The translations under genes and the position numbers were made by a program. A model generated the notes under the pieces. It ran no database searches. It worked only from the letters and a program-made list of their open reading frames with translations, and was not told the DNA's origin. From CAZMOK01 sp964644135 (lineage in GTDB: Bacteria; Bacteroidota; Bacteroidia; Bacteroidales; JAGOPY01): a DNA stretch of 9,848 nucleotides. The first letter of the stretch is position 1, and each line of letters opens with the position of its first letter. The DNA is taken from NCBI GenBank assembly GCA_964644135.1, contig CAZXWD010000108.1, positions 1 through 9,848 on the forward strand. Direction: 5' to 3'. Positions 1 to 7,531 of the stretch are shown here, piece after piece.

Positions 1-18
1 TGACTGACCCGACTGACC

Positions 19-1185
19 TCAATCCAATTCCTTCAGCAGTTCCGATTTCAGGTAATAAACACCTGAGACTACAATTTCAATGCCCTCAGTCAATCCTCCT
101 GCCGGGATGATCTCGGTATAATTTTCGGTCTGGATGCCGGTAGTTACAGGGATGCGCTGAAAAGTGTGGAAATTCTCATTTTCATCGAGTAAAATGAAGA
201 GATAATGTTCATTTTCCCCTTCCTCAAGGACTGCAGAATTTGGCAATGAAAGCGCCTCCTTTTCATTCACTTTGACACTTGCCGCTGCGAACATTCCGGG
301 ATAAACATCGGGCAACTTCTCGAGCAGGCTGGCCTGGACTTCAAGGACCCTTGACCCTCTTTCCATGAAGCTTGAAGTTGCCACAACCTCTGCCCTGTGA
401 GGGATATCGTTAAGGTTTGATAAAGTGAAAATTACCTCCTGGCCTTTTCTGATCAAGGGTATATCACTTTCAAATATCTTCAGCTCCAGGATCATTTTAT
501 CCAATGCAACTATATCGAACAGTTTATCATTGATCCCCACATAAGCTCCGGGAGAGGTATTGATCTTGTTGATCTTTCCTGCAATTGGGCTTTTAAGGTC
601 GATAAAATCCAGGATCTCACCCTTTTCAACCCTGCCCGGGTCGATCCCTATCATCTTTAATTGGGTAGATGATGCCTGCTTTGATGACCGGGCAAGCATA
701 TACTCTGATTCTGACTTTAAGAATGATTTCTCGGAAGTGATGTTTTCTTTCCTCAGCTCCTTTGCCCTTTCATAATTATCCTCGGCAAGCCGGAATTCAT
801 AAAGATCCTCAAGGTAACCCTGCTGCGCCTGGATTATTGAGGGATGACTGACACGGCACAAGGGTGTTCCTTCGTTGACAATTTCACCGTATTCCACGAA
901 AATGGTTTCTATAATGCCCTCGGTAAGTGTGCTGACAAAAGCCTGCCCTTCGGGCCTGACTGCGATCATTCCACGGGCATCAACCGATGATGCCAGCTTT
1001 CTTGTTACCAGGTTTCCGGTTTCTATGCCCGCTCTCTTATACTGTTCTGAAGTGAGGCTGACCGTGTTTTCCTTTTTATCCTCCTGTTCATTGACTACCG
1101 ATTCCTCATCAGGGGCATTATTGCAACCAAATAAAAGCATTGAAAAGGTAAAAGCAAGGACCCCTGCCTTGAATAATATTTTCAT
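19..1185 (-). CDS. RND efflux periplasmic adaptor (membrane fusion protein), lipoprotein, CzcB/CusB family
   Basis: This 388-residue adaptor would link the inner-membrane pump to the outer-membrane channel in a tripartite metal exporter. It starts with a lipoprotein signal (MKILFKAG..., lipobox LLFGC, lipidated Cys21). I chose the ATG at 1185 rather than the in-frame one at 1227 because it places the signal peptide at the N-terminus and follows the pump's stop codon by only 4 bases, so the two genes are probably translationally coupled. Domains in order: lipoyl-like half 1 (about 75-115), alpha-helical hairpin (about 115-178), lipoyl half 2 (SPIAGKI, 199-205), beta-barrel (about 230-305, with YPGMFA at 295-300), and membrane-proximal domain (310-388). 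The length is normal for the family. The segment after Cys21 has no methionines, unlike the copper-binding N-terminus of E. coli CusB, so copper specificity is not supported. The family call is firm; the metal is inferred from the pump. Confidence 0.93.
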   Translation of the reverse strand: MKILFKAGVLAFTFSMLLFGCNNAPDEESVVNEQEDKKENTVSLTSEQYKRAGIETGNLVTRKLASSVDARGMIAVRPEGQAFVSTLTEGIIETIFVEYGEIVNEGTPLCRVSHPSIIQAQQGYLEDLYEFRLAEDNYERAKELRKENITSEKSFLKSESEYMLARSSKQASSTQLKMIGIDPGRVEKGEILDFIDLKSPIAGKINKINTSPGAYVGINDKLFDIVALDKMILELKIFESDIPLIRKGQEVIFTLSNLNDIPHRAEVVATSSFMERGSRVLEVQASLLEKLPDVYPGMFAAASVKVNEKEALSLPNSAVLEEGENEHYLFILLDENENFHTFQRIPVTTGIQTENYTEIIPAGGLTEGIEIVVSGVYYLKSELLKELD

Positions 1186-1189
1186 TTTA

Positions 1190-4100
1190 TCAATCAATTT
1201 TGTTTTTTTCAGAAATAATTGTTTCAAGGTCTATAACAGCATGATTATAATCCTTTAAAGCATCGAAATACTCCATTTTTATGTCGATGGCATCCGATAT
1301 GTTCTCTATGTATTCGATCAGTCCGATCTCCCCCTCTGCGAAGCTCTTCTGTGCCTGCTCCATCATAATATCAGCCAGGTCCAGGGCTTCCCGTTCATAA
1401 TAACTGATCATTTCGAGGTTCATCCTCATTTCCCTNNNNNNNNNNNNNNNNNNNNNNNNNNNNNNNNNNNNNNNNNNNNNNNNNNNNNNNNNNNNNNNNN
1501 NNNNNNNNNNNNNNNNNNNNNNNNNNNNNNNNNNNTAGTTAATATCACCGGTTTCATAACGGATCTCCGCAATCCGCTCAAAATTCCCATACAGGCTGTC
1601 GATAAAGTGCATCAGCTCTTGCTTCTGCTTCAGCATCATCCACCGGTAATAGGTCTTTTTGACCATTCCCTTTACCATCAGTTTCATGTTGTTAGCTTCG
1701 ATCTCGCTCAGTTTCATCAGCTCTGAATGATAGTTGGACCGGGATGTATATGCAGTAGGAAATTCCAGGTCCTGGGAAAAATAGAGGTAGTAATCTATGA
1801 GGGGTGAATTGATCTCTCCCCTTGTATATTCGGCTTCCGGATTAGGTATGTTGACCGCCGCTCTCTTCTTCATTTTCGATTCAAAAACTTTCAGGTCAGC
1901 ATTGGTGACCAGCGAATTGTTCTCGAGCGCTATATCTATCATCTCGTCGATGCCCACCTCTTTCGGTTCCTGGGCATTCAATGTTACGCTGCCAGCCATC
2001 AGCAATAACAGCACTGCTGAAAACCTTGTAACCTTTCTGCCCTTCCGTCCAAATCCCCTGTAGAAAATCACATAAATAACCGGTAAAACTACCAATGTAA
2101 GGAAAGTAGCTGTAATCAGACCTCCGATCACGACTGTTGCAAGCGGCCTTTGGACCTCAGCCCCGGGAGCTGTGGATGTAGCCATGGGGAGGAAGCCCAG
2201 CGCTGCTACTGAAGCGGTCATCACAACAGGCCTCAGCCTGATCCTTGTACCCTCTTTGACCCTCTTAACCACATCTTTCACTCCTTCTTTCTCAAGATCG
2301 TTGTACTGTGCAATAAGCACAATGCCATTAAGGACAGCCACACCAAAAAGTGCTATGAAACCCACTCCCGCAGATATACTGAAAGGCATATCCCGGAGGT
2401 ACAGGGCCCAGATCCCGCCAACGGAAGCAAGCGGTATAGCTGTAAATATCATGGCAGCCTGCTTTAGGGAATAAAAGGCAAAATAGAGCAGTACGAATAT
2501 GGCAATTAGGGCAATGGGGACTGCAATGCTGGAGCTTCTCCTGGCATTCTGCAGGTTCTCAAACTGTCCGCCGTAAGTGAAATAGTACCCTGCCGGCAGG
2601 ATGACCTGTTCTTCCAGTTTGCTGTTTATTTCCTCGACAAATGATTCCACATCACGTTCCCTGATATTAACACCGATCGTAACCCTTCTTTTTGTGTCAT
2701 CGCGTGAGATCTGCATCGGCCCTTTTTCATAGGATATATCGGCCACCTGCTTCAGCAGGATCAACTCTTCAGACGGACGGTTGATCCTGAGGTTATAAAG
2801 GCTTTTTATCCTTTGCCTGTAATCTTCCTTCAGCCTGACTACCAGTTCGAACCGGCGCTCTCCCTCGATGACCATGCCGGCACTCTCACCGGCGAAGGCC
2901 GACCTGATCACTTTGTTGACATCGTTGATGTTCAGTCCATACCTCGCCATAGCTTCCCTGTCGTACCTGACAACAAGCTGGGGCAAACCTACTATCTGTT
3001 CAACCCTCACATCACCGGCGCCCTGTACATCCTGTATGATGGAAGCAGCTTCATAGGCCTTTTCATAAAGAAGGTTCAGGTCTTCACCATAGATCTTGAC
3101 TGCCACATCAGACTTCACACCGGTCATCAGCTCATTGAACCGCAACTGTATCGGCTGCTGGAACTCAAATGCCAGTCCCGGCAGCACTTCCAGGGCTTCT
3201 TTCATTTTCTCAACAAGATCTTCCCTGTTGTCGGCTGTGGTCCATTCCTTTTTATCCTTCAGGATGATCATGATATCTGCATCTTCCACCGCCATCGGGT
3301 CTGTTGGGACTTCGGCAGTACCGATCTTTGAAACCACTTCAACAACCTCCGGAAACTGATCGAGCAGTATCTTTTCTGCCTCTGTGGCCGATTCGATACT
3401 TTCCGAAAGGGAAGATCCGGGGCTTAGCGCCATCTGGGCAGCGAGGTCGCCCTCTTCGAGTGTCGGAATGAACTCACCTCCCATTCTGGAGAAGACCCAA
3501 AAGCTCACTGCAATGATCACCAGGGTCAATCCAAGGAAGAAATTCCGGCTTTTAAGTGCAAAATTCAATACCGGCGCGTGTGCCCGGTTCAGGAAACCGA
3601 TGATCTTATCGGCAAAGCTGGTGCCTGACGTGATCTTTCTGCTCAAAAACAATGAAGCCGCCACAGGCACATAGGTCAGTGACAATATCAGGGCGCCGAG
3701 AAGTGCAAAGCTCACGGTCTGTGCCATAGGCTTGAACATCTTTCCTTCGATGCCGGTAAAGAAAAGTATGGGAATATAAACTATAAGAATTATGGTAACA
3801 CCGAAAACAGCCGATCTTCCGACATTTCCTGCCGCATTGAGGACCGTTCCGTTCATAACCGAATGTTCAATCCTTCTGCCCCGGTATCGATGTTCGAGCC
3901 GCGCCAGGATGCCTTCTGTTACGATCACGGAACCGTCGACGATAAGTCCGAAATCGATGGCCCCGAGGCTCATGAGGTTTGCAGATACACCGAACAGGTT
4001 CATCATCGAAAAGGCAAACAACATAGAGAGGGGTATTACCGAAGCGACGATCAGGCTGGCCCGTATGTTCCCTACCAGCAGTATAAGGACAAGTATGACG

Positions 4101-5152
4101 ATAATGCCACCTTCCACCAGGTTGGTGGTAACTGTCCTGATGGTTCTATTTATCAGTTCAGACCTGTCGAGGTAAGGATGGATATGTAGCCCTTCAGGCA
4201 GTGTATTTTGTACCTGTTCAACCCTGTCCTTGACATTCTGAATGACTTCGGCCGAATTGGCGCCTTTGAGCATCAGGGTGATGCCGCCCACTGCCTCTCC
4301 TTCACCGTTGCGTGTCATGGCACCGAACCTTGTGGCCCATCCCATTTTAATCTCTGCCACATCCTTTATCAGGATAGGCACGCCTTCAATGCTTTTTATG
4401 AGGATGTTCCCGATATCCTCTTCATTCCTGATAAGCCCTTCGGCCCTTATATAATAAGCATTAGGGCCTTTTTCTATGTAACTCCCACCGCTGTTCTGGT
4501 TATTTGCCTCCAGTGCATCGAATATCTCTATGATGGAAAGGTCCATGCCCACCAGTGTCCTGGGATTCACAGAAACCTCGTACTGCTTCATGTACCCGCC
4601 GAAACTGCTTACTTCTACAATACCGGGAATGCCAGAAAGCTGTCTTTTTATGATCCAGTCCTGGATGGTCCGCAGTTCAAGCGGAGAATATTTACCTTCA
4701 TAACCCGGATCAGGCTCTATCACATACTGGTAGATCTCACCCAGACCGGTTGTTACCGGCATCATTTCCGGGTTTCCCAATCCTTCAGGAATTTCTCCCT
4801 CAGCTATCGTGATCTGCTCGCTCACCAGTTGACGGGCAAGGTAGGGGTCTAGCCGGTCCTCAAAAACTATGGTAACAACGGAAAGGCCAAACCTGGAAAT
4901 AGACCTTATCTCAGTAACATCCTGCAGGTTGGCCATTGACATCTCAACGGGAAATGTAATAAGCTGTTCAACCTCCTGAGGCGCCAGCGAGGGGCTCACT
5001 GTCACGATCTGTACCTGGTTATTGGTTATGTCGGGGACTGCATCAATGGATAGTGTGGTAAAATTATGGGCGCCCCAGGCTATCAAAACTAAGGTTAAAA
5101 TCCCTATAATCAGTTTATTATTGAGGGAAAAACGTACTATTCTTTCAATCAT
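1190..5152 (-). CDS. czcA: CzcA-type heavy-metal RND efflux pump fused to a C-terminal TolC-like outer-membrane factor (contains an assembly gap)
   Basis: This is a proton-driven inner-membrane metal exporter. The RND part covers residues 1 to about 1035. The TM4 motif DFGLIVDGSVIVTE places D400, D406 and E413, matching CzcA D402/D408/E415 and marking the divalent-cation HME class. At the positions of the CusA methionine triad (573/623/672) it has M574, D624 and E674 (in RFNEL), again CzcA-like. After the last RND helix the frame continues without a stop into a signal-peptide-like segment (about 1036-1061) and then a TolC/CusC-like domain to the C-terminus. That domain is interrupted by 100 N (1436-1535). 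The fusion junction lies in unbroken sequence, so it is not produced by the gap. I chose the start at 5152 (MIERIVRFSL) over the ATG at 5197 because RND pumps begin this way, just before TM1. Visible length is 1320 residues including 34 unknown ones; the real length is probably greater. The adaptor gene follows 4 bases downstream. Confidence 0.93.
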   Translation of the reverse strand: MIERIVRFSLNNKLIIGILTLVLIAWGAHNFTTLSIDAVPDITNNQVQIVTVSPSLAPQEVEQLITFPVEMSMANLQDVTEIRSISRFGLSVVTIVFEDRLDPYLARQLVSEQITIAEGEIPEGLGNPEMMPVTTGLGEIYQYVIEPDPGYEGKYSPLELRTIQDWIIKRQLSGIPGIVEVSSFGGYMKQYEVSVNPRTLVGMDLSIIEIFDALEANNQNSGGSYIEKGPNAYYIRAEGLIRNEEDIGNILIKSIEGVPILIKDVAEIKMGWATRFGAMTRNGEGEAVGGITLMLKGANSAEVIQNVKDRVEQVQNTLPEGLHIHPYLDRSELINRTIRTVTTNLVEGGIIVILVLILLVGNIRASLIVASVIPLSMLFAFSMMNLFGVSANLMSLGAIDFGLIVDGSVIVTEGILARLEHRYRGRRIEHSVMNGTVLNAAGNVGRSAVFGVTIILIVYIPILFFTGIEGKMFKPMAQTVSFALLGALILSLTYVPVAASLFLSRKITSGTSFADKIIGFLNRAHAPVLNFALKSRNFFLGLTLVIIAVSFWVFSRMGGEFIPTLEEGDLAAQMALSPGSSLSESIESATEAEKILLDQFPEVVEVVSKIGTAEVPTDPMAVEDADIMIILKDKKEWTTADNREDLVEKMKEALEVLPGLAFEFQQPIQLRFNELMTGVKSDVAVKIYGEDLNLLYEKAYEAASIIQDVQGAGDVRVEQIVGLPQLVVRYDREAMARYGLNINDVNKVIRSAFAGESAGMVIEGERRFELVVRLKEDYRQRIKSLYNLRINRPSEELILLKQVADISYEKGPMQISRDDTKRRVTIGVNIRERDVESFVEEINSKLEEQVILPAGYYFTYGGQFENLQNARRSSSIAVPIALIAIFVLLYFAFYSLKQAAMIFTAIPLASVGGIWALYLRDMPFSISAGVGFIALFGVAVLNGIVLIAQYNDLEKEGVKDVVKRVKEGTRIRLRPVVMTASVAALGFLPMATSTAPGAEVQRPLATVVIGGLITATFLTLVVLPVIYVIFYRGFGRKGRKVTRFSAVLLLLMAGSVTLNAQEPKEVGIDEMIDIALENNSLVTNADLKVFESKMKKRAAVNIPNPEAEYTRGEINSPLIDYYLYFSQDLEFPTAYTSRSNYHSELMKLSEIEANNMKLMVKGMVKKTYYRWMMLKQKQELMHFIDSLYGNFERIAEIRYETGDINXXXXXXXXXXXXXXXXXXXXXXXXXXXXXXXXXXREMRMNLEMISYYEREALDLADIMMEQAQKSFAEGEIGLIEYIENISDAIDIKMEYFDALKDYNHAVIDLETIISEKNKID
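1193..1969 (-). other. Fused TolC/CusC-like outer-membrane channel domain of the RND pump (interrupted)
   Basis: This is the C-terminal part of the pump reading frame, from residue 1062 to 1320. The visible part before the gap (about 144 residues) shows the outer-membrane-factor start (IDEMIDIALENN), a beta-strand stretch (AEYTRGEINSP), and long amphipathic helices ending in RYETGDIN followed by a TA- codon, probably Tyr. After the gap come helices typical of the second half (SFAEGEIGLIEYIE, then FDALKDYNHAVIDLE). About 225 residues are visible, whereas outer-membrane-factor domains are usually about 400, so the central part, including the second beta-hairpin region, is missing. Its role would be the exit duct for metal pumped by the same polypeptide and handed over by the adaptor. 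Confidence 0.8.
1436..1535. other. Assembly gap (100 N) inside the TolC-like domain
   Basis: Exactly 100 unknown bases, the conventional placeholder for a scaffold gap of unknown size. Flanking sequence on both sides reads in the pump frame, but with a placeholder gap this agreement carries little weight. The missing domain length suggests the true gap is several hundred bases. Confidence 0.95.
1970..2047 (-). other. Internal signal-peptide-like segment at the RND-TolC junction
   Basis: Residues about 1036-1061 of the pump read as a canonical Sec signal peptide: a basic stretch (RKGRKVTR), a hydrophobic core (FSAVLLLLMAG), then SVTLNAQ with a plausible signal peptidase cleavage after NA or AQ. 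The segment comes directly after the cytoplasmic C-terminal tail of the last RND helix. It would therefore re-enter the membrane from the cytoplasmic side and deliver the TolC-like domain to the periplasm. Cleavage there would release two separate mature proteins from one translation product. That processing is inferred, not shown. Confidence 0.7.
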
Positions 5153-5184
5153 CTCTGATCCGGTATGGTTTTTTTGATAAGCGG

Positions 5185-5192
5185 TAAAAATA
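5185..5192 (-). promoter_or_regulatory. Possible -7 box (TATTTTTA on the minus strand) for the efflux operon
   Basis: Read on the minus strand this is TATTTTTA, one mismatch from TAnnTTTG, about 33 bases upstream of the pump start at 5152. No convincing -33 element stands out. In an AT-rich spacer such a match can easily occur by chance. Confidence 0.25.
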
Positions 5193-5214
5193 CACAAATC
5201 ATATGTACAAGACT

Positions 5215-5237
5215 TTGCAGGTTTTGAAAACCTGCAA
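5215..5237. repeat. 23-bp perfect odd palindrome
   Basis: The arms TTGCAGGTTTT (5215-5225) and AAAACCTGCAA (5227-5237) are perfect reverse complements around a single central G at 5226. The element sits between the two divergent promoters, about 63 bases from the pump start and 96 bases from the receptor start. It could be an operator for a dimeric metal-responsive regulator. It could also be one copy of a dispersed palindromic repeat, since similar GCAGGTTTTGAAAACCTGC-like elements are, to my recollection, common between genes in Bacteroidota. With only a 1-base loop and no T-tract it is a poor terminator. Confidence 0.75.
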
Positions 5238-5248
5238 GATCAGAGTTA

Positions 5249-5268
5249 ATTTAGAAAGACATCTAAAT
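5249..5268. repeat. Short inverted repeat, 7-bp arms with 6-bp spacer
   Basis: ATTTAGA (5249-5255) and TCTAAAT (5262-5268) are perfect reverse complements separated by AAGACA. The element lies just upstream of the -33 position of the receptor promoter, where an activator or repressor could bind. The composition is AT-rich, so chance occurrence is quite possible. Confidence 0.35.
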
Positions 5269-5302
5269 AACATATATATTTTAATAAAATACCTTAAATG
5301 CT

Positions 5303-5310
5303 TAATTTTG
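5303..5310 (+). promoter_or_regulatory. Bacteroidota-type -7 box (TAATTTTG) for the receptor operon
   Basis: The sequence matches the Bacteroidota consensus TAnnTTTG exactly. A weak -33 element (TTTA at 5280-5283, consensus TTTG) lies 19 bases upstream. The implied transcription start near 5315-5318 leaves a leader of only about 15-18 bases before the ATG at 5333. That fits the lack of a Shine-Dalgarno sequence in the A-rich leader. Confidence 0.6.
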
Positions 5311-5332
5311 TAAGAGAAAACCAAATTAGTCA

Positions 5333-7431
5333 ATGAAAAAGATCTTATCGCTGTTCATTATTGTCCTTCCTGTGTTTTTAATTGCCCAGGAAGAGCCTGA
5401 CACCGCAATTTTCCTCCGTGAATTCGAGATTGTCGACACCAGGAGGGAAATCAACCCTTACTCCACAGAGTATCTTGATGAAATGAAGATGCAGTCCATG
5501 CCGGTGAGGGATGTCGGTGATCTTTTAAGGTCCACACCCAACATTTCAGGAATACGCAAAGGCGGGATAGCCATTGATCCGGTGATGCGAGGCTTCAAGT
5601 TCAGCCAATTAAATGTCCAGCTCAACAACGGGCAGAAGATTGAAGGCGGCTGCCCCAACCGCATGGACCATCCTGCAGCCCATGTCGATCCCGACGATAT
5701 CAGGGAAATGGAAATAATCAAGGGCCCCTATGCCCTGAGGTACGGGCCTAATTTCGGCGGCATAATCAACATGAAAACGTTGAAACCACTGACTTCAAGA
5801 AAGTTCACTGTGAAGGCAGGCGCCCTGCTGGGCTATGAAAGCAACTGGAACGGGCTGAAGCAGCAGGTGTTTGTAAACGGGGGCAACAGAAAGCTCTATT
5901 TCAGGCTGGCCGCAAACCATAAGGATTATGGCAATTATTCCGACGGCAACGGAGATGAGGTCAGCTCGTCCTTCAAAAGATATAATATTTCAGGCCAGGC
6001 AGGTGTCGCCCTGGCGGAAGGGCACAGGATCGTGGCTTCGATCGACCAGTCGTATGGAAGGGATGTCATGTTCCCTGCCCTGCCCATGGATGAAAGAACG
6101 GATGACACCCGGCTGATGTCGGTCGATTACATCGGTGAACTGTCGAAAACCATAAACCACCTTCATTTCAAGGCTTACCATTCAGATGTAAACCACTTGA
6201 TGGACAACAAGCAGCGGCCTTTTTCAGATACTGTGGTTGCCGAATCCCTGATAAGGGCCATTAATTACGGTTTCAGGGCAGAAGCAGGCATCTTTACCGG
6301 TAAATGCCAGCTATACGTCGGGGCCGATATGGAAAACATTGAAAAGGACGGCGAAAGGACCAAGTATTTCATCCTTCAGCCCACCTTACCGGTAAAGAAA
6401 GAGGCCCTGTGGGACAATGCCTATATCAGGAACCTCGGTTTTTTTGCCGAGCACAGGAAGACATTCGGGGACCTGTCGCTGGTATCTGCCATCAGGCTTG
6501 ATTTCAACCATGCAACCTCGAATGATCTCATTAGAGAAGCCAATAACGGGAACCCGGTCTACCAGAACGATTCCACTACATCAAACCATGTTAATTTCAG
6601 CCTAAGCGTGGGCGCCGAGTACAAGCTCAGTGATAAACTGTCGCTGAACCTGGCGCTTGGAAGAGGTGTAAGGAGCCCCGACATGAGCGAAAGGTTCATC
6701 ATCCTGTTGCCAATCGGCTACGATCCCTATGATTATTTAGGCAATCCCAACCTCAAGCCCGAGGTGAATTACCAGGCCGACCTGGGACTGAAATTCAGCG
6801 ACCCGGAAAAGGTGGGCTCTGCCAAACTGAACTTTTTCTATTCGTATGTTGATAACTACATTGCGGGTGTGCTTGTCCCTGAATCGCAGGTCAAACCGCA
6901 AACCAAAGGGGTGCTGGGCGTGAAAAAGTTCGAGAACCTCGGAAACGTGCACCTGGCAGGTTTTGAAGCAACCTGGTCATCGCCTGAGAAATACAGGTTC
7001 GGATGGCAGCTTATTGCATCCTATACCTGGGGCGTTAACCCCGAGGCCATAGTCTACATAAAAGAGGGCGGGGAAGTGATCGATGAAAGCATTGAAGAGA
7101 ACGACCCGCTACCGGAAATACCGCCGCTTGAGGGAAGCATAAATATATTTTACAAATTCATGAACAGCAGGCTGGTACCATCCCTCAACCTGCGGCTGGT
7201 CGCTCCCCAGGACAGGATCTCCATAGCGCTCGAGGAAACTGAAACACCCGGTTTTGCGCTTGCAGACTTCAGGCTGGGATATACACATAACGAACACCTC
7301 AGCATCCATGCCGGTGTGAACAATATTTTCGACAAAGCCTATTACGAGCACCTCAACAGGAGACTGATAGGCACAAAAGGAAACTTCTACGAGCCGGGCA
7401 GGACGTGGTACATTACTATGAGATTTGAGAT
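5333..7431 (+). CDS. oprC: TonB-dependent outer-membrane receptor, OprC/NosA-like copper transporter (3' end in assembly gap)
   Basis: This 22-stranded-barrel receptor would import its substrate across the outer membrane using TonB energy. It has a Sec signal peptide (MKKILSLFII..., cleavage near AQ, residues 18-19), a plug domain (about 30-155) with the typical IKGPYALRYGP stretch, then the barrel. The plug carries GGCPNRMDHP with C107 and M111, and the barrel carries VNHLMDN with H288 and M290. This CxxxM + HxM pair corresponds to the copper site of Pseudomonas OprC (C143, M147, H323, M325 as I recall), with almost the same spacing, so copper is the best substrate guess. About 699 residues are visible up to the 100-N gap. 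The last ones (TWYITMRFE) look like the final beta-strand, so only a few residues and the stop are missing. It has no carboxypeptidase-like N-terminal extension and no SusD partner, which argues against glycan uptake. Confidence 0.92.
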
Positions 7432-7531
7432 NNNNNNNNNNNNNNNNNNNNNNNNNNNNNNNNNNNNNNNNNNNNNNNNNNNNNNNNNNNNNNNNNNNNN
7501 NNNNNNNNNNNNNNNNNNNNNNNNNNNNNNN
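7432..7531. other. Assembly gap (100 N) at the receptor / small lipoprotein junction
   Basis: A placeholder run of exactly 100 N. It hides the receptor stop codon and the start of the next gene. Both proteins lack only a few residues, so the true gap may be short, but an additional small gene cannot be excluded. Reading the receptor frame through the gap gives a spurious tail ending at 7552. Confidence 0.95.

Larger units (their letters stand above)
5153..5332. promoter_or_regulatory. Divergent intergenic region between the efflux and copper-uptake operons
   Basis: This 180-bp AT-rich spacer separates the two divergent start codons and must hold both promoters. It contains a 23-bp perfect odd palindrome near its middle, a shorter inverted repeat, and a clear Bacteroidota-type -7 box for the rightward operon. 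I see no ORF, tRNA or riboswitch-like structure. Shared control of both operons from this spacer is plausible but not shown. Confidence 0.8.

Noticed and set aside
1186..1227. Upstream in-frame ATG at 1227 as the adaptor start
   Set aside because: It would add 14 residues ahead of a well-formed lipoprotein signal peptide and overlap the pump gene by 38 bases; the ATG at 1185 fits better.
4208..4852. Plus-strand open frames inside the RND pump (for example 214 residues)
   Set aside because: The opposite strand encodes conserved RND porter-domain sequence; these are shadow frames.
5153..5197. Upstream ATG at 5197 as the pump start
   Set aside because: The extra 15 residues (MCIFTAYQKN...) are not seen in RND pumps, which begin MIERIV-like directly before TM1, and they would consume promoter space.
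5215..5237. Palindrome as a rho-independent terminator
   Set aside because: It lies between two divergent starts with no gene ending into it, has a 1-base loop, and is followed by no T-tract in either direction.
5333..7431. SusC-type glycan receptor
   Set aside because: It has no SusD partner and no carboxypeptidase-like N-terminal domain, is too short (about 700 rather than about 1000 residues), and carries the CPNRM/HLM copper motifs.
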